Below are positions 27,569 to 35,241 of a stretch of DNA of 64,000 nucleotides, piece by piece. Made by a program: the position numbers and the translations under genes. Within the stretch, counting starts at the first letter, position 1. Each line of letters begins with the position of its first letter. Origin of the DNA: Streptomyces caatingaensis (lineage in GTDB: Bacteria > Actinomycetota > Actinomycetes > Streptomycetales > Streptomycetaceae); the NCBI RefSeq assembly GCF_001187435.1, contig NZ_LFXA01000017.1, positions 558,001 to 622,000 of the forward strand, given 5' to 3'. The notes beneath the pieces are model-generated. The model did not search any database, was not told the origin of the DNA, and saw only the letters and a program-made list of their open reading frames with translations.

Positions 27569-28728
27569 ATCTCGCGGCCGCGGCCAACGAGAACATGGCC
27601 CATACCAGCAATGTGCTGATCTACTCGGCGATCGCCGTCTACACCCTCGCCTTCCTCGCGCACATCGCCGAGTGGGTCTTCGGCAGCCGCAGCGCGGTCG
27701 GCCGCACCGCCGCGGCGATCACCACGGAGGCGGAGAAGGCCGCGGCCGCCGTCACCGTCAAGGTCAAGAAGGCCGGCGGCGGCACGGCGGTGCTCGAGCG
27801 CCCCAAGGTCGTCACCCGCTCCGCCCCGGGCGTACGGGACGACGTGCCCGACGGCCCCGGCGCCGCCGGCGGCAGCGAGAAGGGCGACCTCTACGGCCGC
27901 ATCGCGATCTCGCTGACCGTGCTGTCCTTCGCCCTGCACGCGGGCGGGGTGCTCACCCGCGCCCTGTCCGTGGAGCGGGCGCCGTGGGGCAACATGTACG
28001 AGTTCTCGATCACCTTCGGCGTCTCCGCCGTCGGCGTCTACCTCGGTCTGCTCGCCGCGAAGAAGAACATCCGCTGGCTCGGTCTGCCGCTGGTCACCAC
28101 CATCCTGCTCGACCTGGGCCTGGCCGTCTCCGTCCTCTACACCGAGAGCGACCAGCTCGTCCCGGCGCTGCACTCCTACTGGCTGTGGATCCACGTCTCC
28201 TGCGCGATCCTGTGCGGTGCGGCGTTCTACGTCGGGGCCGTCTCGACGTTCATGTACCGCCTGCGGGACGGCTACGAGGTGCGGCTGGCGGCCGGCCGGA
28301 CCGGTCCCGGCGTGCTGGAGAAGAAGCTCCGCGGCCTGCCGTCCGACGCCTCCCTCGCCAGGCGCCTGGGCGTCCGCGTCCACATGGCGTACGACAACGC
28401 CCTGACCCGCATGCCGGCCGCCGCCACGCTGGACAAGTTCGGCTACCGGATCAACGCGACGGTCTTCCCGCTGTGGACGTTCACGATCATCGCGGGCGCG
28501 ATCTGGGCCGAGGCGGCGTGGGGCCGCTACTGGGGCTGGGACCCCAAGGAGGTCTGGTCCTTCATCACCTGGGTCGCCTACGCGGCGTACCTGCACGCGC
28601 GCGCCACGGCCGGCTGGAAGGGCCGCAAGGCGGCGTACCTCGCCCTGGCCGCGTTCGCCTGCTACATCTTCAACTACTACGGGGTCAACTTCCTCTTCGG
28701 CGGAAAGCACTCCTACTCCGGGGTCTGA
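27565..28728 (+). CDS. ccsB: CcsB/ResC cytochrome c synthase subunit
   Basis: Heme-handling partner of ResB. 387 residues with eight or so membrane helices. The heme-binding tryptophan-rich motif WGRYWGWDPKEVWSFITW is present, along with histidine-bearing segments ALHSYWLWIHVSC and FALHAGGVLTR. The GTG overlaps the resB stop and has GAAGGAG seven bases upstream; an ATG ten codons on is a weaker alternative. A hydrophilic insert after helix 1 (about 40-110) is an actinomycete feature. Confidence 0.94.
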   Translation: MNLAAAANENMAHTSNVLIYSAIAVYTLAFLAHIAEWVFGSRSAVGRTAAAITTEAEKAAAAVTVKVKKAGGGTAVLERPKVVTRSAPGVRDDVPDGPGAAGGSEKGDLYGRIAISLTVLSFALHAGGVLTRALSVERAPWGNMYEFSITFGVSAVGVYLGLLAAKKNIRWLGLPLVTTILLDLGLAVSVLYTESDQLVPALHSYWLWIHVSCAILCGAAFYVGAVSTFMYRLRDGYEVRLAAGRTGPGVLEKKLRGLPSDASLARRLGVRVHMAYDNALTRMPAAATLDKFGYRINATVFPLWTFTIIAGAIWAEAAWGRYWGWDPKEVWSFITWVAYAAYLHARATAGWKGRKAAYLALAAFACYIFNYYGVNFLFGGKHSYSGV

Positions 28729-28738
28729 CCAGGCCCCG

Positions 28739-28781
28739 CACGGCGGCCCGGGGCTCGGGAGGCGAGCGCCGGGCCGCCGTG
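28739..28781 (+). terminator. Terminator of the res-ccs operon
   Basis: Perfect 13-bp inverted repeat (CACGGCGGCCCGG / CCGGGCCGCCGTG) with a 17-nt loop, starting 10 bases after the ccsB stop. No T run. Confidence 0.7.
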
Positions 28782-28794
28782 GTGTGCTGGTGCC

Positions 28795-29328
28795 ATGGAG
28801 ATTCCGTCCCCCTACGGCGCCTCCGAGAGCCACGGCGACGTCCACACCCTCCGGTACGAACTGTCGCTGCCGTACCCGAGGGAGCGGGTGTGGGACGCCG
28901 TCGCCACGCCCGAGGGCCTGCCGACGTGGCTGGCCGCGGCCGAGCCGTTCGAACGGCGGGAGGGCGGGGCGATCACGCTGCGCTGGCTGAACGCGGCGGG
29001 CCCGGAGGGCACCGGCACGGTCGCCCCCGGGCGGGTGACCGCCTGGGATCCGCCCTCGCTGGCCGAGTACACCGTCGAGGTGCACGGCCGCATCCGCTTC
29101 GAGCTGGAGCGGGCGCCGGTGAGCGTGGGCGGGACGTTGCTGCACTTCACCAACGAGATGCCGGGGACGGACGACGAGCGGCTCGACTGCCTCGCGGGCT
29201 GGCACCACCACTTCGAGTACCTGCTCCAGGCGCTCGCCGGCCATCCGGCCGACTGGCCGACGTGGAGCGTGGAGCGGTGGCGGGCGCTGCGGGACGAGTA
29301 CGAACGCGGCAAGCGGGAGCTGCCGTGA
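28795..29328 (+). CDS. SRPBCC (AHSA1/START-like) family protein
   Basis: A 177-residue helix-grip protein. YELSLPYPRERVWDAVATPEGLPTWLAAAEPFE is the typical opening strand-helix segment, and GWHHHFEYLLQALAG near the C-terminus is the long closing helix. These proteins bind hydrophobic ligands in a central cavity; no catalytic residues can be named. It converges on the phospholipase C gene, and the two stop codons sit in one small palindrome (29326-29340). Confidence 0.87.
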   Translation: MEIPSPYGASESHGDVHTLRYELSLPYPRERVWDAVATPEGLPTWLAAAEPFERREGGAITLRWLNAAGPEGTGTVAPGRVTAWDPPSLAEYTVEVHGRIRFELERAPVSVGGTLLHFTNEMPGTDDERLDCLAGWHHHFEYLLQALAGHPADWPTWSVERWRALRDEYERGKRELP

Positions 29329-29337
29329 GGGATTCCC

Positions 29338-30765
29338 TCACCGCCGAGGCCGCCGGCCCCGCTCCTGCTCCGGGAAGCGCTGGGCGGCGCCCGGCAGCAC
29401 CGGCCGGGGCAGGTGCGACACCTCCCACCGGGCCTCCTCCAGCTCCCGCTCCGTCCGCCGCGGCAGCCACGGCACCCGCCGCGTCGGCTCCCCGAAGTCG
29501 AACGCCGACGTCAGATCGCCGAACGTGCGCCGCCGCCACGCGCTGATGTTGGGCTCGCGCACCCCCGTCCACCGCTCCAGGAAGCGCAGCGCCGAGGTGT
29601 GGTCGAACGTCTCGCCGGCCACCCAGCCCCCCACCGTCCACGGGGACACGATCAGGCACGGCACCCGGAAGCCGCCGCCGATCGGGAGCCCGCCGACGAA
29701 CTCGTCCTTGGTGCCGGGCGGCGGCACCGGCGGGGGGACGTGGTCGAAGAGGCCGTCGTTCTCGTCGTAGTTGAGGATGAAGACGGTCTTGGCCCACACC
29801 CGGGGGTTGTCGGCGATGGCCTCGATCTTCTTCGCCACGAAGTCGGCGCCGGCGGCCGGCAGGGAGTCGGGGTGCTCGGACGCCGGGCCGGTCGGGATGA
29901 TCCAGGAGACCGCCGGCAGCCGGTCGTTGCGGGCGTCGTCCTCGAACGTGCCCTCCGGCAGGCGCCGCATCCCGCGCTCGTACAGCGGGTCGCCGGGGCG
30001 CGCGTCGCGGAAGCGCTGGAACCACTCCAGCATGTTGCAGCCGTAGTTGTCCTCCTGCTGGTACACCCGCCAGCTGATGCCGGCCCGTTGCAGCCGCTCG
30101 GCGTAGGTGGTCCAGCGGTACGGCGACCGCATGGTGTTGCTGATGACCGGGCCGCCCCTGGTGCCGCCGGGGTCGATGGTGCCGGTCATCCAGTAGAGCC
30201 GGTTGGGCCAGGTGGGGCCGAGGACGGAGCAGTGGTAGGCGTCGCAGAGGGTGAACGCCTCGGCGAGGGCGAACTGGAAGGGGATGTCCTCGCGGGTGTG
30301 GTACCCCATCACATACGGCCCGTTCTTCCCGTCCGCCTTGCGGTGCGCGGGGAGCCAGCGGTCCATCTTCCCGCCGTTCCACGCCTCGTGCTGCACGGAC
30401 CAGGCGTGGCTGGTGGAGGGGATGGCCTGGGCGCTCGTGCGGCGGGTGTCGAGGCGGAAGGGGAGCAGGTAGCCCTTGGGGTTCTGCGGGTCGGGCTGGT
30501 GGAAGACGCTCCGGCCGGTGGAGAGCCGCAGGGCGTCCGGGTCGGCGAAGCCGCGTACGCCGCTGAGGGTGCCGAAGTAGTGGTCGAACGAGCGGTTCTC
30601 CTGCATCAGCATGACCACGTGCCTGATGTCCCGCAGGGAGCCGCGGCGCGCCGGGCCGGCCGCCACGGCCCGCCGGACGCTGGGCGGCAGCAGCGCGAGT
30701 GCGGCGCCGCCGACGGCGCCCGCGGCCGAGCCGAGGAGTCTTCGCCTGCTCATGAACTCGGGCAT
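29338..30765 (-). CDS. Secreted phospholipase C-type phosphoesterase (Tat substrate)
   Basis: A 475-residue member of the bacterial acid phosphatase/phospholipase C phosphoesterase family. SRRRLLGSAAGAVGGAALALL is a twin-arginine signal with an AxA-like cleavage region near VAAGPA. The catalytic start MLMQENRSFDHYFGTLSG (Glu, Asn, Ser-Phe-Asp-His) is intact. Later metal-site segments NYDENDGLFDHVPPP and HTSALRFLERW are also present. Many family members reach about 680 residues by two C-terminal beta domains; this one ends soon after the catalytic domain. AGGGAG lies five bases before the ATG. Confidence 0.9.
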   Translation of the reverse strand: MPEFMSRRRLLGSAAGAVGGAALALLPPSVRRAVAAGPARRGSLRDIRHVVMLMQENRSFDHYFGTLSGVRGFADPDALRLSTGRSVFHQPDPQNPKGYLLPFRLDTRRTSAQAIPSTSHAWSVQHEAWNGGKMDRWLPAHRKADGKNGPYVMGYHTREDIPFQFALAEAFTLCDAYHCSVLGPTWPNRLYWMTGTIDPGGTRGGPVISNTMRSPYRWTTYAERLQRAGISWRVYQQEDNYGCNMLEWFQRFRDARPGDPLYERGMRRLPEGTFEDDARNDRLPAVSWIIPTGPASEHPDSLPAAGADFVAKKIEAIADNPRVWAKTVFILNYDENDGLFDHVPPPVPPPGTKDEFVGGLPIGGGFRVPCLIVSPWTVGGWVAGETFDHTSALRFLERWTGVREPNISAWRRRTFGDLTSAFDFGEPTRRVPWLPRRTERELEEARWEVSHLPRPVLPGAAQRFPEQERGRRPRR

Positions 30766-30988
30766 CGCATCTCCCTGAGGTCGTGTCAGGCCACAGTGTG
30801 GCCGTTACGACTCTCCCGGTCCGGCAGTGCCGGGGACAGGGGGGTGCGGGGGAATGTCCCGTCAACCGGGCGTGGACAGGGGGGAGTTGGGGGCCGGGCA
30901 GGCGCCGATGAGTTGATCGTATTACCCGATCGGGGGATGGCGTGCTGGGCCGTCGGGCGGAACGGGGACCCCCGGACGGGCCCGTCGG
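30766..30988. other. Intergenic region between phospholipase C and PLDc_N genes
   Basis: No gene seen. It contains a near-palindrome GGCCACAGTGTGGCC (30789-30803), two copies of GGACAGGGGGG about 40 bases apart (30834 and 30874) and an AT-richer patch with GATCG / CGATC arms near 30915-30932. It should hold the phospholipase promoter; no Pho-box direct repeats were recognised. Confidence 0.4.
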
Positions 30989-31300
30989 TCAGCCGCGGTC
31001 GTCGCCGTCCGTACCCGGCCTGCGGTCCTTGCCGAGCGAGCGGAGGAACTCGGGGTTGTCGTCCGGCGCCACCCAGCCGCCGGCCGCGCCCCGCCGCCCG
31101 TAGACGTCCGCCGCGCGGCGGGGGCGGCCCACCGCGAGCCAGGCGACCGGGCCCAGCAGCACCTCGCCGAAGAGCAGGATGATGATCACCCACGCCGCCT
31201 TGGGCAGCTTGCGGACCTCGTCCTCCGGGGTGTTCAGGCAGTCGATGAACGTATAGATCCACAGGGCCAGGACCAGCAGGAACGGCAGATACCTGAGCAT
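30989..31300 (-). CDS. PLDc_N-domain small membrane protein
   Basis: 103 residues with two membrane helices (about 3-20 and 36-57) separated by a short charged loop CLNTPEDEVRKLPKAAW, the pattern of the phospholipase D-nuclease N-terminal (PLDc_N) domain, followed by a charged tail. Function is unknown; such proteins are common in actinomycetes. The open frame runs far upstream antisense to mqnL; the ATG at 31300 coincides with the conserved opening MLRYLPFLLVLALWIYTFID. Confidence 0.82.
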   Translation of the reverse strand: MLRYLPFLLVLALWIYTFIDCLNTPEDEVRKLPKAAWVIIILLFGEVLLGPVAWLAVGRPRRAADVYGRRGAAGGWVAPDDNPEFLRSLGKDRRPGTDGDDRG

Positions 31301-31374
31301 TGGCCGACGGACCCCCGGAGTGCGGCTGCGGGCCGCGGCGCGGCCCCGTGACAAGGCCAGGGTAGTGCGTGCTC

Positions 31375-31387
31375 GATACTGGAACGC
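31375..31387 (+). promoter_or_regulatory. -10 element for a probably leaderless mqnL transcript
   Basis: GATACT at 31375-31380 ends seven bases before the mqnL ATG, the spacing at which transcription begins on or next to the start codon. No ribosome site is present beyond GGAAC, and no good -35 at 17-18 bases was found. Confidence 0.35.
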
Positions 31388-32839
31388 ATGGCTTACGACG
31401 ATCTCCGCTCGTTCCTCAGAGCACTCGAGCGCGACGGCGACCTCAAGCGCGTCAAGGCCGAAGTCGACCCCTACCTCGAAGTGGGGGAGATCACCGACCG
31501 GGTGAACAAGGCCGGTGGCCCCGCGCTGCTCTTTGAGAACGTCAAGGGGTCGGCGATGCCGCTGGCCATGAACGTCTTCGGCACCGACCGGCGACTGCTC
31601 AAGGGGCTGGGGCTGACGTCCTACGACGAGATCGGCGAGAAGATCGGCGGGCTGCTCAAGCCGGAGCTGCCGCAGGGCTTCGTCGGCTTCCGCGAGGCGT
31701 TCGGCAAGCTGGGCGCGATGACGCACGTCCCGCCGCGGAAGGTGAAGGACGCGCCGGTCCAGGAAGTGGTCCTCACCGGCGACGACGTGGACCTCGACGC
31801 GCTGCCCGCGCTGTTCACCTGGCCCGAGGACGGCGGCTCCTTCTTCAACCTCGGCCTCACGCACACCAAGCACCCCGAGACCGGCGTCCGCAACCTGGGC
31901 CTCTACCGGCTCCAGCGCCATGACAAGCGCACGATCGGGATGCACTGGCAGATCCACAAGGACAGCCGCAACCACTACCAGGTGGCGGCGCGGCGCGGGG
32001 AGCGGCTGCCGGTCGCCATCGCCTTCGGCTGCCCGCCGGCCGTCACCTACGCCTCCACCGCGCCGCTGCCCGGCGACATCGACGAGTACCTGCTCGCCGG
32101 CTTCATCCAGGGCAAGCGGGTGGACATGGTGGACTGCAGGACCGTGCCGCTCCAGGTCCCGGCCAACGCCGAGGTGGTCCTGGAGGGCTGGCTGGAGCCC
32201 GGCCGGATGCTGCCGGAGGGGCCCTTCGGCGACCACACCGGCTTCTACACGCCGCAGGAGGACTTCCCGGCGCTCACCATCGACTGCGTCACCATGCGGC
32301 GGCGCCCGCTGCTCCAGTCGATCGTGGTCGGCCGGCCGCCGACCGAGGACGGCCCGCTCGGCCGTGCGACGGAGCGTTTCTTCCTGCCGCTGCTCAAGAT
32401 CGTCGTGCCGGACATCGTGGACTACCACCTGCCGGAGTCCGGCGGGTTCCACAACTGCGCGATCGTCTCGATCGACAAGAAGTACCCCAAGCACGCGCAG
32501 AAGGTGATGCACGCGATCTGGGGCGCGCACATGATGTCCCTGACCAAGCTGATCGTGATCGTGGACGCGGACTGCGACGTCCGCGACCTGCACGAGGTCT
32601 CCTGGCGGGCGCTGGGCAACGTCGACTACGCCCGCGACCTCACCGTCGTCGAGGGCCCGGTCGACCACCTCGACCACGCCTCGTACCAGCAGTTCTGGGG
32701 CGGCAAGGCGGGCGTCGACGCGACGGCGAAGTGGCCCGGGGAGGGCTATACGCGGGACGGAGGATGGCCGGAAATGGTCGTTTCGGATCCGGAGACGGCG
32801 GCCAAGGTGACCCGGCGCTGGACGGAGTACGGCCTGTGA
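31388..32839 (+). CDS. mqnL: UbiD-family decarboxylase of futalosine menaquinone synthesis (MqnL)
   Basis: Decarboxylates prenylated 1,4-dihydroxy-6-naphthoate using prenylated FMN made by MqnM. The 483-residue length and motifs such as FGDHTGFYTPQEDFP and ATERFFLPLLKIVVPDIVDYHLPESGGFHN fit UbiD/MqnL, the latter segment carrying the Glu-Arg pair next to the cofactor. MSLTKLIVIVDADCDVRD is the C-terminal hallmark. It overlaps mqnP (GTGA); mqnP and mqnM follow in order. E. coli uses a homologous UbiD for ubiquinone, but the mqnP/mqnM neighbours place this one in menaquinone. Confidence 0.93.
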   Translation: MAYDDLRSFLRALERDGDLKRVKAEVDPYLEVGEITDRVNKAGGPALLFENVKGSAMPLAMNVFGTDRRLLKGLGLTSYDEIGEKIGGLLKPELPQGFVGFREAFGKLGAMTHVPPRKVKDAPVQEVVLTGDDVDLDALPALFTWPEDGGSFFNLGLTHTKHPETGVRNLGLYRLQRHDKRTIGMHWQIHKDSRNHYQVAARRGERLPVAIAFGCPPAVTYASTAPLPGDIDEYLLAGFIQGKRVDMVDCRTVPLQVPANAEVVLEGWLEPGRMLPEGPFGDHTGFYTPQEDFPALTIDCVTMRRRPLLQSIVVGRPPTEDGPLGRATERFFLPLLKIVVPDIVDYHLPESGGFHNCAIVSIDKKYPKHAQKVMHAIWGAHMMSLTKLIVIVDADCDVRDLHEVSWRALGNVDYARDLTVVEGPVDHLDHASYQQFWGGKAGVDATAKWPGEGYTRDGGWPEMVVSDPETAAKVTRRWTEYGL

Positions 32840-33738
32840 GCGCGTCCGCCGCCGCCGCGCCGAGCCCGGGGCGCACCCGCGCGTTCCTGCGGCTCGTGAT
32901 GATCGAGCACTCCGTCTTCGCGCTGCCCTTCGCCTACATCGCCTCCCTGACGGCGATGTTCGAGCGGGACGGGCACGTCGACTGGTGGAAGCTCTTCCTG
33001 GTCACCGTCGCGATGGTCGGGCTGCGCACCTTCGCGATGGCCTGCAACCGCATCATCGACCGCGAGATCGACGCCCGTAACCCGCGCACCGCCAACCGCG
33101 AGCTGGTCACCGGCGCGGTCTCGGTGCGCTCGGCGTGGACCGGCGCCCTGGTGGCGGTAGTCCTCTTCCTGGGCGCGGCGGGGCTGCTCAACCCGCTGTG
33201 CCTGGCGCTGGCGCCGATCGCCGTGATCCCGATGGTGGTCTATCCGTACGGCAAGCGCTTCACCGACTTCCCGCACGCGATCCTGGGCCTGGCCCAGGCG
33301 ATGGGCCCGGTGGGCGCCTGGCTCGCGGTGACGGGCGCGTGGTCGGGCGACGCGGTGATCCTGGGCCTCGCGGTGGGCATCTGGATCGGCGGCTTCGACC
33401 TGATCTTCGGCTGCCAGGACGTGGCCGCCGACCGGGCGCACGGGGTGAAGTCGACCCCCGCCCGCTTCGGGATCCCGGCCGCGCTGCACGGCGCCCGGGT
33501 CTGCCATGTGATCACGACGGCGCTGCTGGTCTGGTACGGCGTGGCGACGCACGCCGGGGGGTTCTTCTGGGCGGGCCTGGCGGTGGTCGCGATCGCGTTC
33601 GTGTACGAGCACACGATCGTGCGTCCGCACGACCTGTCCCGGCTGAACCGGGCGTTCTTCACGGTCAACGGCGTCATCGGGATCACGCTGTTCCTGTTCA
33701 CCCTGGCGGACCTCGTCAACCGGGGCCTGGGCTGGTAG
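32836..33738 (+). CDS. mqnP: UbiA-family prenyltransferase (MqnP)
   Basis: Attaches the polyprenyl side chain to 1,4-dihydroxy-6-naphthoate in the membrane. 300 residues, about eight or nine helices. The two Asp-rich motifs are NRIIDREIDARNPRT (NxxxDxxxD, diphosphate binding) and DVAADRAHGVKSTP. The GTG start overlaps the mqnL stop; a longer frame from 32731 would run inside mqnL and adds unrelated residues. It lies 27 bases before mqnM. Confidence 0.93.
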   Translation: MSASAAAAPSPGRTRAFLRLVMIEHSVFALPFAYIASLTAMFERDGHVDWWKLFLVTVAMVGLRTFAMACNRIIDREIDARNPRTANRELVTGAVSVRSAWTGALVAVVLFLGAAGLLNPLCLALAPIAVIPMVVYPYGKRFTDFPHAILGLAQAMGPVGAWLAVTGAWSGDAVILGLAVGIWIGGFDLIFGCQDVAADRAHGVKSTPARFGIPAALHGARVCHVITTALLVWYGVATHAGGFFWAGLAVVAIAFVYEHTIVRPHDLSRLNRAFFTVNGVIGITLFLFTLADLVNRGLGW

Positions 33739-33752
33739 TCCGCCCGTCCGGC

Positions 33753-33765
33753 TAGGCTCGGGCCC
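33753..33765 (+). promoter_or_regulatory. -10 element for a possible leaderless mqnM transcript
   Basis: TAGGCT at 33753-33758 is followed by seven bases and then the mqnM GTG, with no ribosome site between. A -35 element is not evident. It may give mqnM its own transcript within the mqnLPM group. Confidence 0.35.
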
Positions 33766-34461
33766 GTGGAGCCGTACGAACACGCAACGCGACGACCGGA
33801 ACGCCGGCCCTGGGTGGTCGGCGTTTCCGGCGCTTCCGGGACGCCGTACGCCGCCGCGGTGCTGCGCGGCCTGCTGGCGGCGGGGGAGGACGTGGACCTG
33901 GTGGTCAGCCGGGCCTCGCGGCTGACCCTGCTGGACGAGACGGGCCTGGCCTTCCGGGACGCGCACTGGCGCGAGGACCTGACGGCGTGGCTGTCCACGG
34001 GGGCCGACGGCAAGCCGCACGTGTTCGAGCCGGACGTCTCGCGGGTGCGGCACTGGACGGCGGGGGACCTGGCGGCCGGGCCGTCGTCCGGCTCGTACCC
34101 GGCCAAGGGGATGCTGATCGTCCCGGCGAGCACGGCGTGTGTGGCCGGGGTGGCGCTGGGGCTCTCGAAGGACCTGTTGCAGCGGGCCGCGAGCGTGACG
34201 CTCAAGGAGCGGCGGCCGTTGGTGGTTGCGGTGCGGGAGACCCCGCTGAACCGGCAGACGCTGCGGCAGCTGGTGGCGCTCGACGAGGCGGGCGCGATCG
34301 TGCTGCCCGCCTCTCCGGCGTTCTACGCGGGGGCGACGCACATCCAGGATCTGGTGGACTTCGTCGCCGGGCGGGTGCTGGACGCGGCGGGGGTGCCGCA
34401 CCGCTTCTACCGCCGGTGGAAGGGGGAGCTCGGCGGCGGCCGCTCCCCGGAGGGGGGTTAG
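33766..34461 (+). CDS. mqnM: UbiX-family flavin prenyltransferase (MqnM)
   Basis: Makes prenylated FMN, the cofactor of the UbiD-type decarboxylase encoded two genes upstream. 231 residues: VVGVSGASGTPYAAAVLRGL (FMN-binding loop), GSYPAKGMLIVPASTACVAGVALGLSKDLLQRAASVTLKERRPLVVAVRETPL (core of the family) and VLPASPAFYAGATHIQDLVDFVAGRVLDAAG at the C-terminus. A 70-residue insert between the second and third strand (LTLLDETGL to AAGPSS) is typical of the actinomycete form. The stop overlaps the convergent small gene by four bases. Confidence 0.93.
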   Translation: MEPYEHATRRPERRPWVVGVSGASGTPYAAAVLRGLLAAGEDVDLVVSRASRLTLLDETGLAFRDAHWREDLTAWLSTGADGKPHVFEPDVSRVRHWTAGDLAAGPSSGSYPAKGMLIVPASTACVAGVALGLSKDLLQRAASVTLKERRPLVVAVRETPLNRQTLRQLVALDEAGAIVLPASPAFYAGATHIQDLVDFVAGRVLDAAGVPHRFYRRWKGELGGGRSPEGG

Positions 34462-34604
34462 CGCTTCTTCGCGCGGCGCGGGCGGGCTTCGGCGGCCTCG
34501 GCACGGCGGGCGGCGGTGGACTGGTGGGCACGCGAGCGGTTGGCCAGGTCCTGCAGCTCACGCATGCGGGCGTAGGCCATCTCGATCGAGTACACGGGGT
34601 TCAT
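34458..34604 (-). CDS. Small protein of 48 residues, unrecognised
   Basis: A short gene reading leftward, MNPVYSIEMAYARMRELQD to RRAKKR, with strong third-position G/C in nearly every codon, as expected of coding sequence here. The product is one amphipathic helix followed by a very basic, alanine/arginine-rich tail, suggesting nucleic-acid or membrane contact. AGGAG abuts the ATG at 34604, so the GTG at 34595, nine bases from AGGAG, may be the real start (45 residues). Its TAA overlaps the mqnM stop. It is divergent from the Lrp-type regulator gene. Confidence 0.65.
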   Translation of the reverse strand: MNPVYSIEMAYARMRELQDLANRSRAHQSTAARRAEAAEARPRRAKKR

Positions 34605-34725
34605 CTCCTGAAGGATCGTTGGTGCCGCGAACGTTCGGTGAAAGATTTTCGGGGTAACGAACCCCCGATGCCTTAGATTCTACATGCAAGACGGCAAGTT
34701 CGCTGATTATTGAAAGGTTCCAGCC
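34605..34725. promoter_or_regulatory. Divergent promoter region with two inverted repeats
   Basis: 121 AT-rich bases between the small gene and the Lrp-type regulator. CGAACGTTCG at 34628-34637 is a perfect 10-bp palindrome, and GGGGT / ACCCC arms (34651-34655, 34661-34665) flank a 5-base loop. TAGATT near 34674 could be a -10 for the regulator. An Lrp protein commonly binds its own upstream region, so these are candidate operators. Confidence 0.4.
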
Positions 34726-35181
34726 ATGGACGCGGTGGACAGGCAGCTCATCCAGGCCCTCCGGGAGAACGGCCGGGCCTCGTACGCGGAGCTCGGCAGG
34801 CTCGTCGGCCTGTCCGGCCCGAGCGTCACGGACCGGATCAACCGGCTGGAGGCCGCGGGGGTCATCACCGGCTACCGCGCGACCGTCAACGCCGCCTCGC
34901 TGGGCCTGGGCGTCACGGCCCTGATCGGCATCCAGCTCTCCGACGCCGCCGACCACGAGGACGTCGCGCGCCGGCTGCGCGACCTGGAGGAGATCGAGGA
35001 CTGCTGGTTCATCGCGGGCGACGACTCGTACATGCTCAAGGTCCGCGTCGGCGACGTGGACGGGCTGGAGCGCACCATCCGCCGGCTGTCCGGGACCAAG
35101 GGCGTCAGCCGCACCCGCACCACGATCGTGCTCTCCACCAAGTGGGAGAACCGGGTGGGAGAGCTGCCCGAGGGCATCTGA
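34726..35181 (+). CDS. Lrp/AsnC-family transcriptional regulator
   Basis: 151 residues: N-terminal helix-turn-helix (DAVDRQLIQALRENGRASYAELGRLVGLSGPSVTDRINRLEAAGVITGY, about 2-50) and a C-terminal RAM ligand-sensing domain (about 65-145) with GDDSYMLKVRVGDVDGLE. The family responds to amino acids and forms octamers. Its position inside the menaquinone gene group (between mqnM and mqnE) suggests control of mqn genes, which is inference. GAAAGG lies eight bases before the ATG. Confidence 0.93.
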   Translation: MDAVDRQLIQALRENGRASYAELGRLVGLSGPSVTDRINRLEAAGVITGYRATVNAASLGLGVTALIGIQLSDAADHEDVARRLRDLEEIEDCWFIAGDDSYMLKVRVGDVDGLERTIRRLSGTKGVSRTRTTIVLSTKWENRVGELPEGI

Positions 35182-35192
35182 GGGCGGGGGAG

Positions 35193-35216
35193 TAGGCTCG
35201 GCAAGGCCGTACGGCC
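35193..35216 (+). promoter_or_regulatory. mqnE promoter element with palindrome
   Basis: TAGGCT (35193-35198) is a plausible -10 element. Starting seven bases later is a perfect 12-bp palindrome GGCCGTACGGCC (35205-35216), right at the expected transcription start, a common place for an operator. The start codon follows 25 bases further on, after CGAGGAGAGG. Confidence 0.4.
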
Positions 35217-35241
35217 GTACTGACGAGGAGAGGCGAGACGG

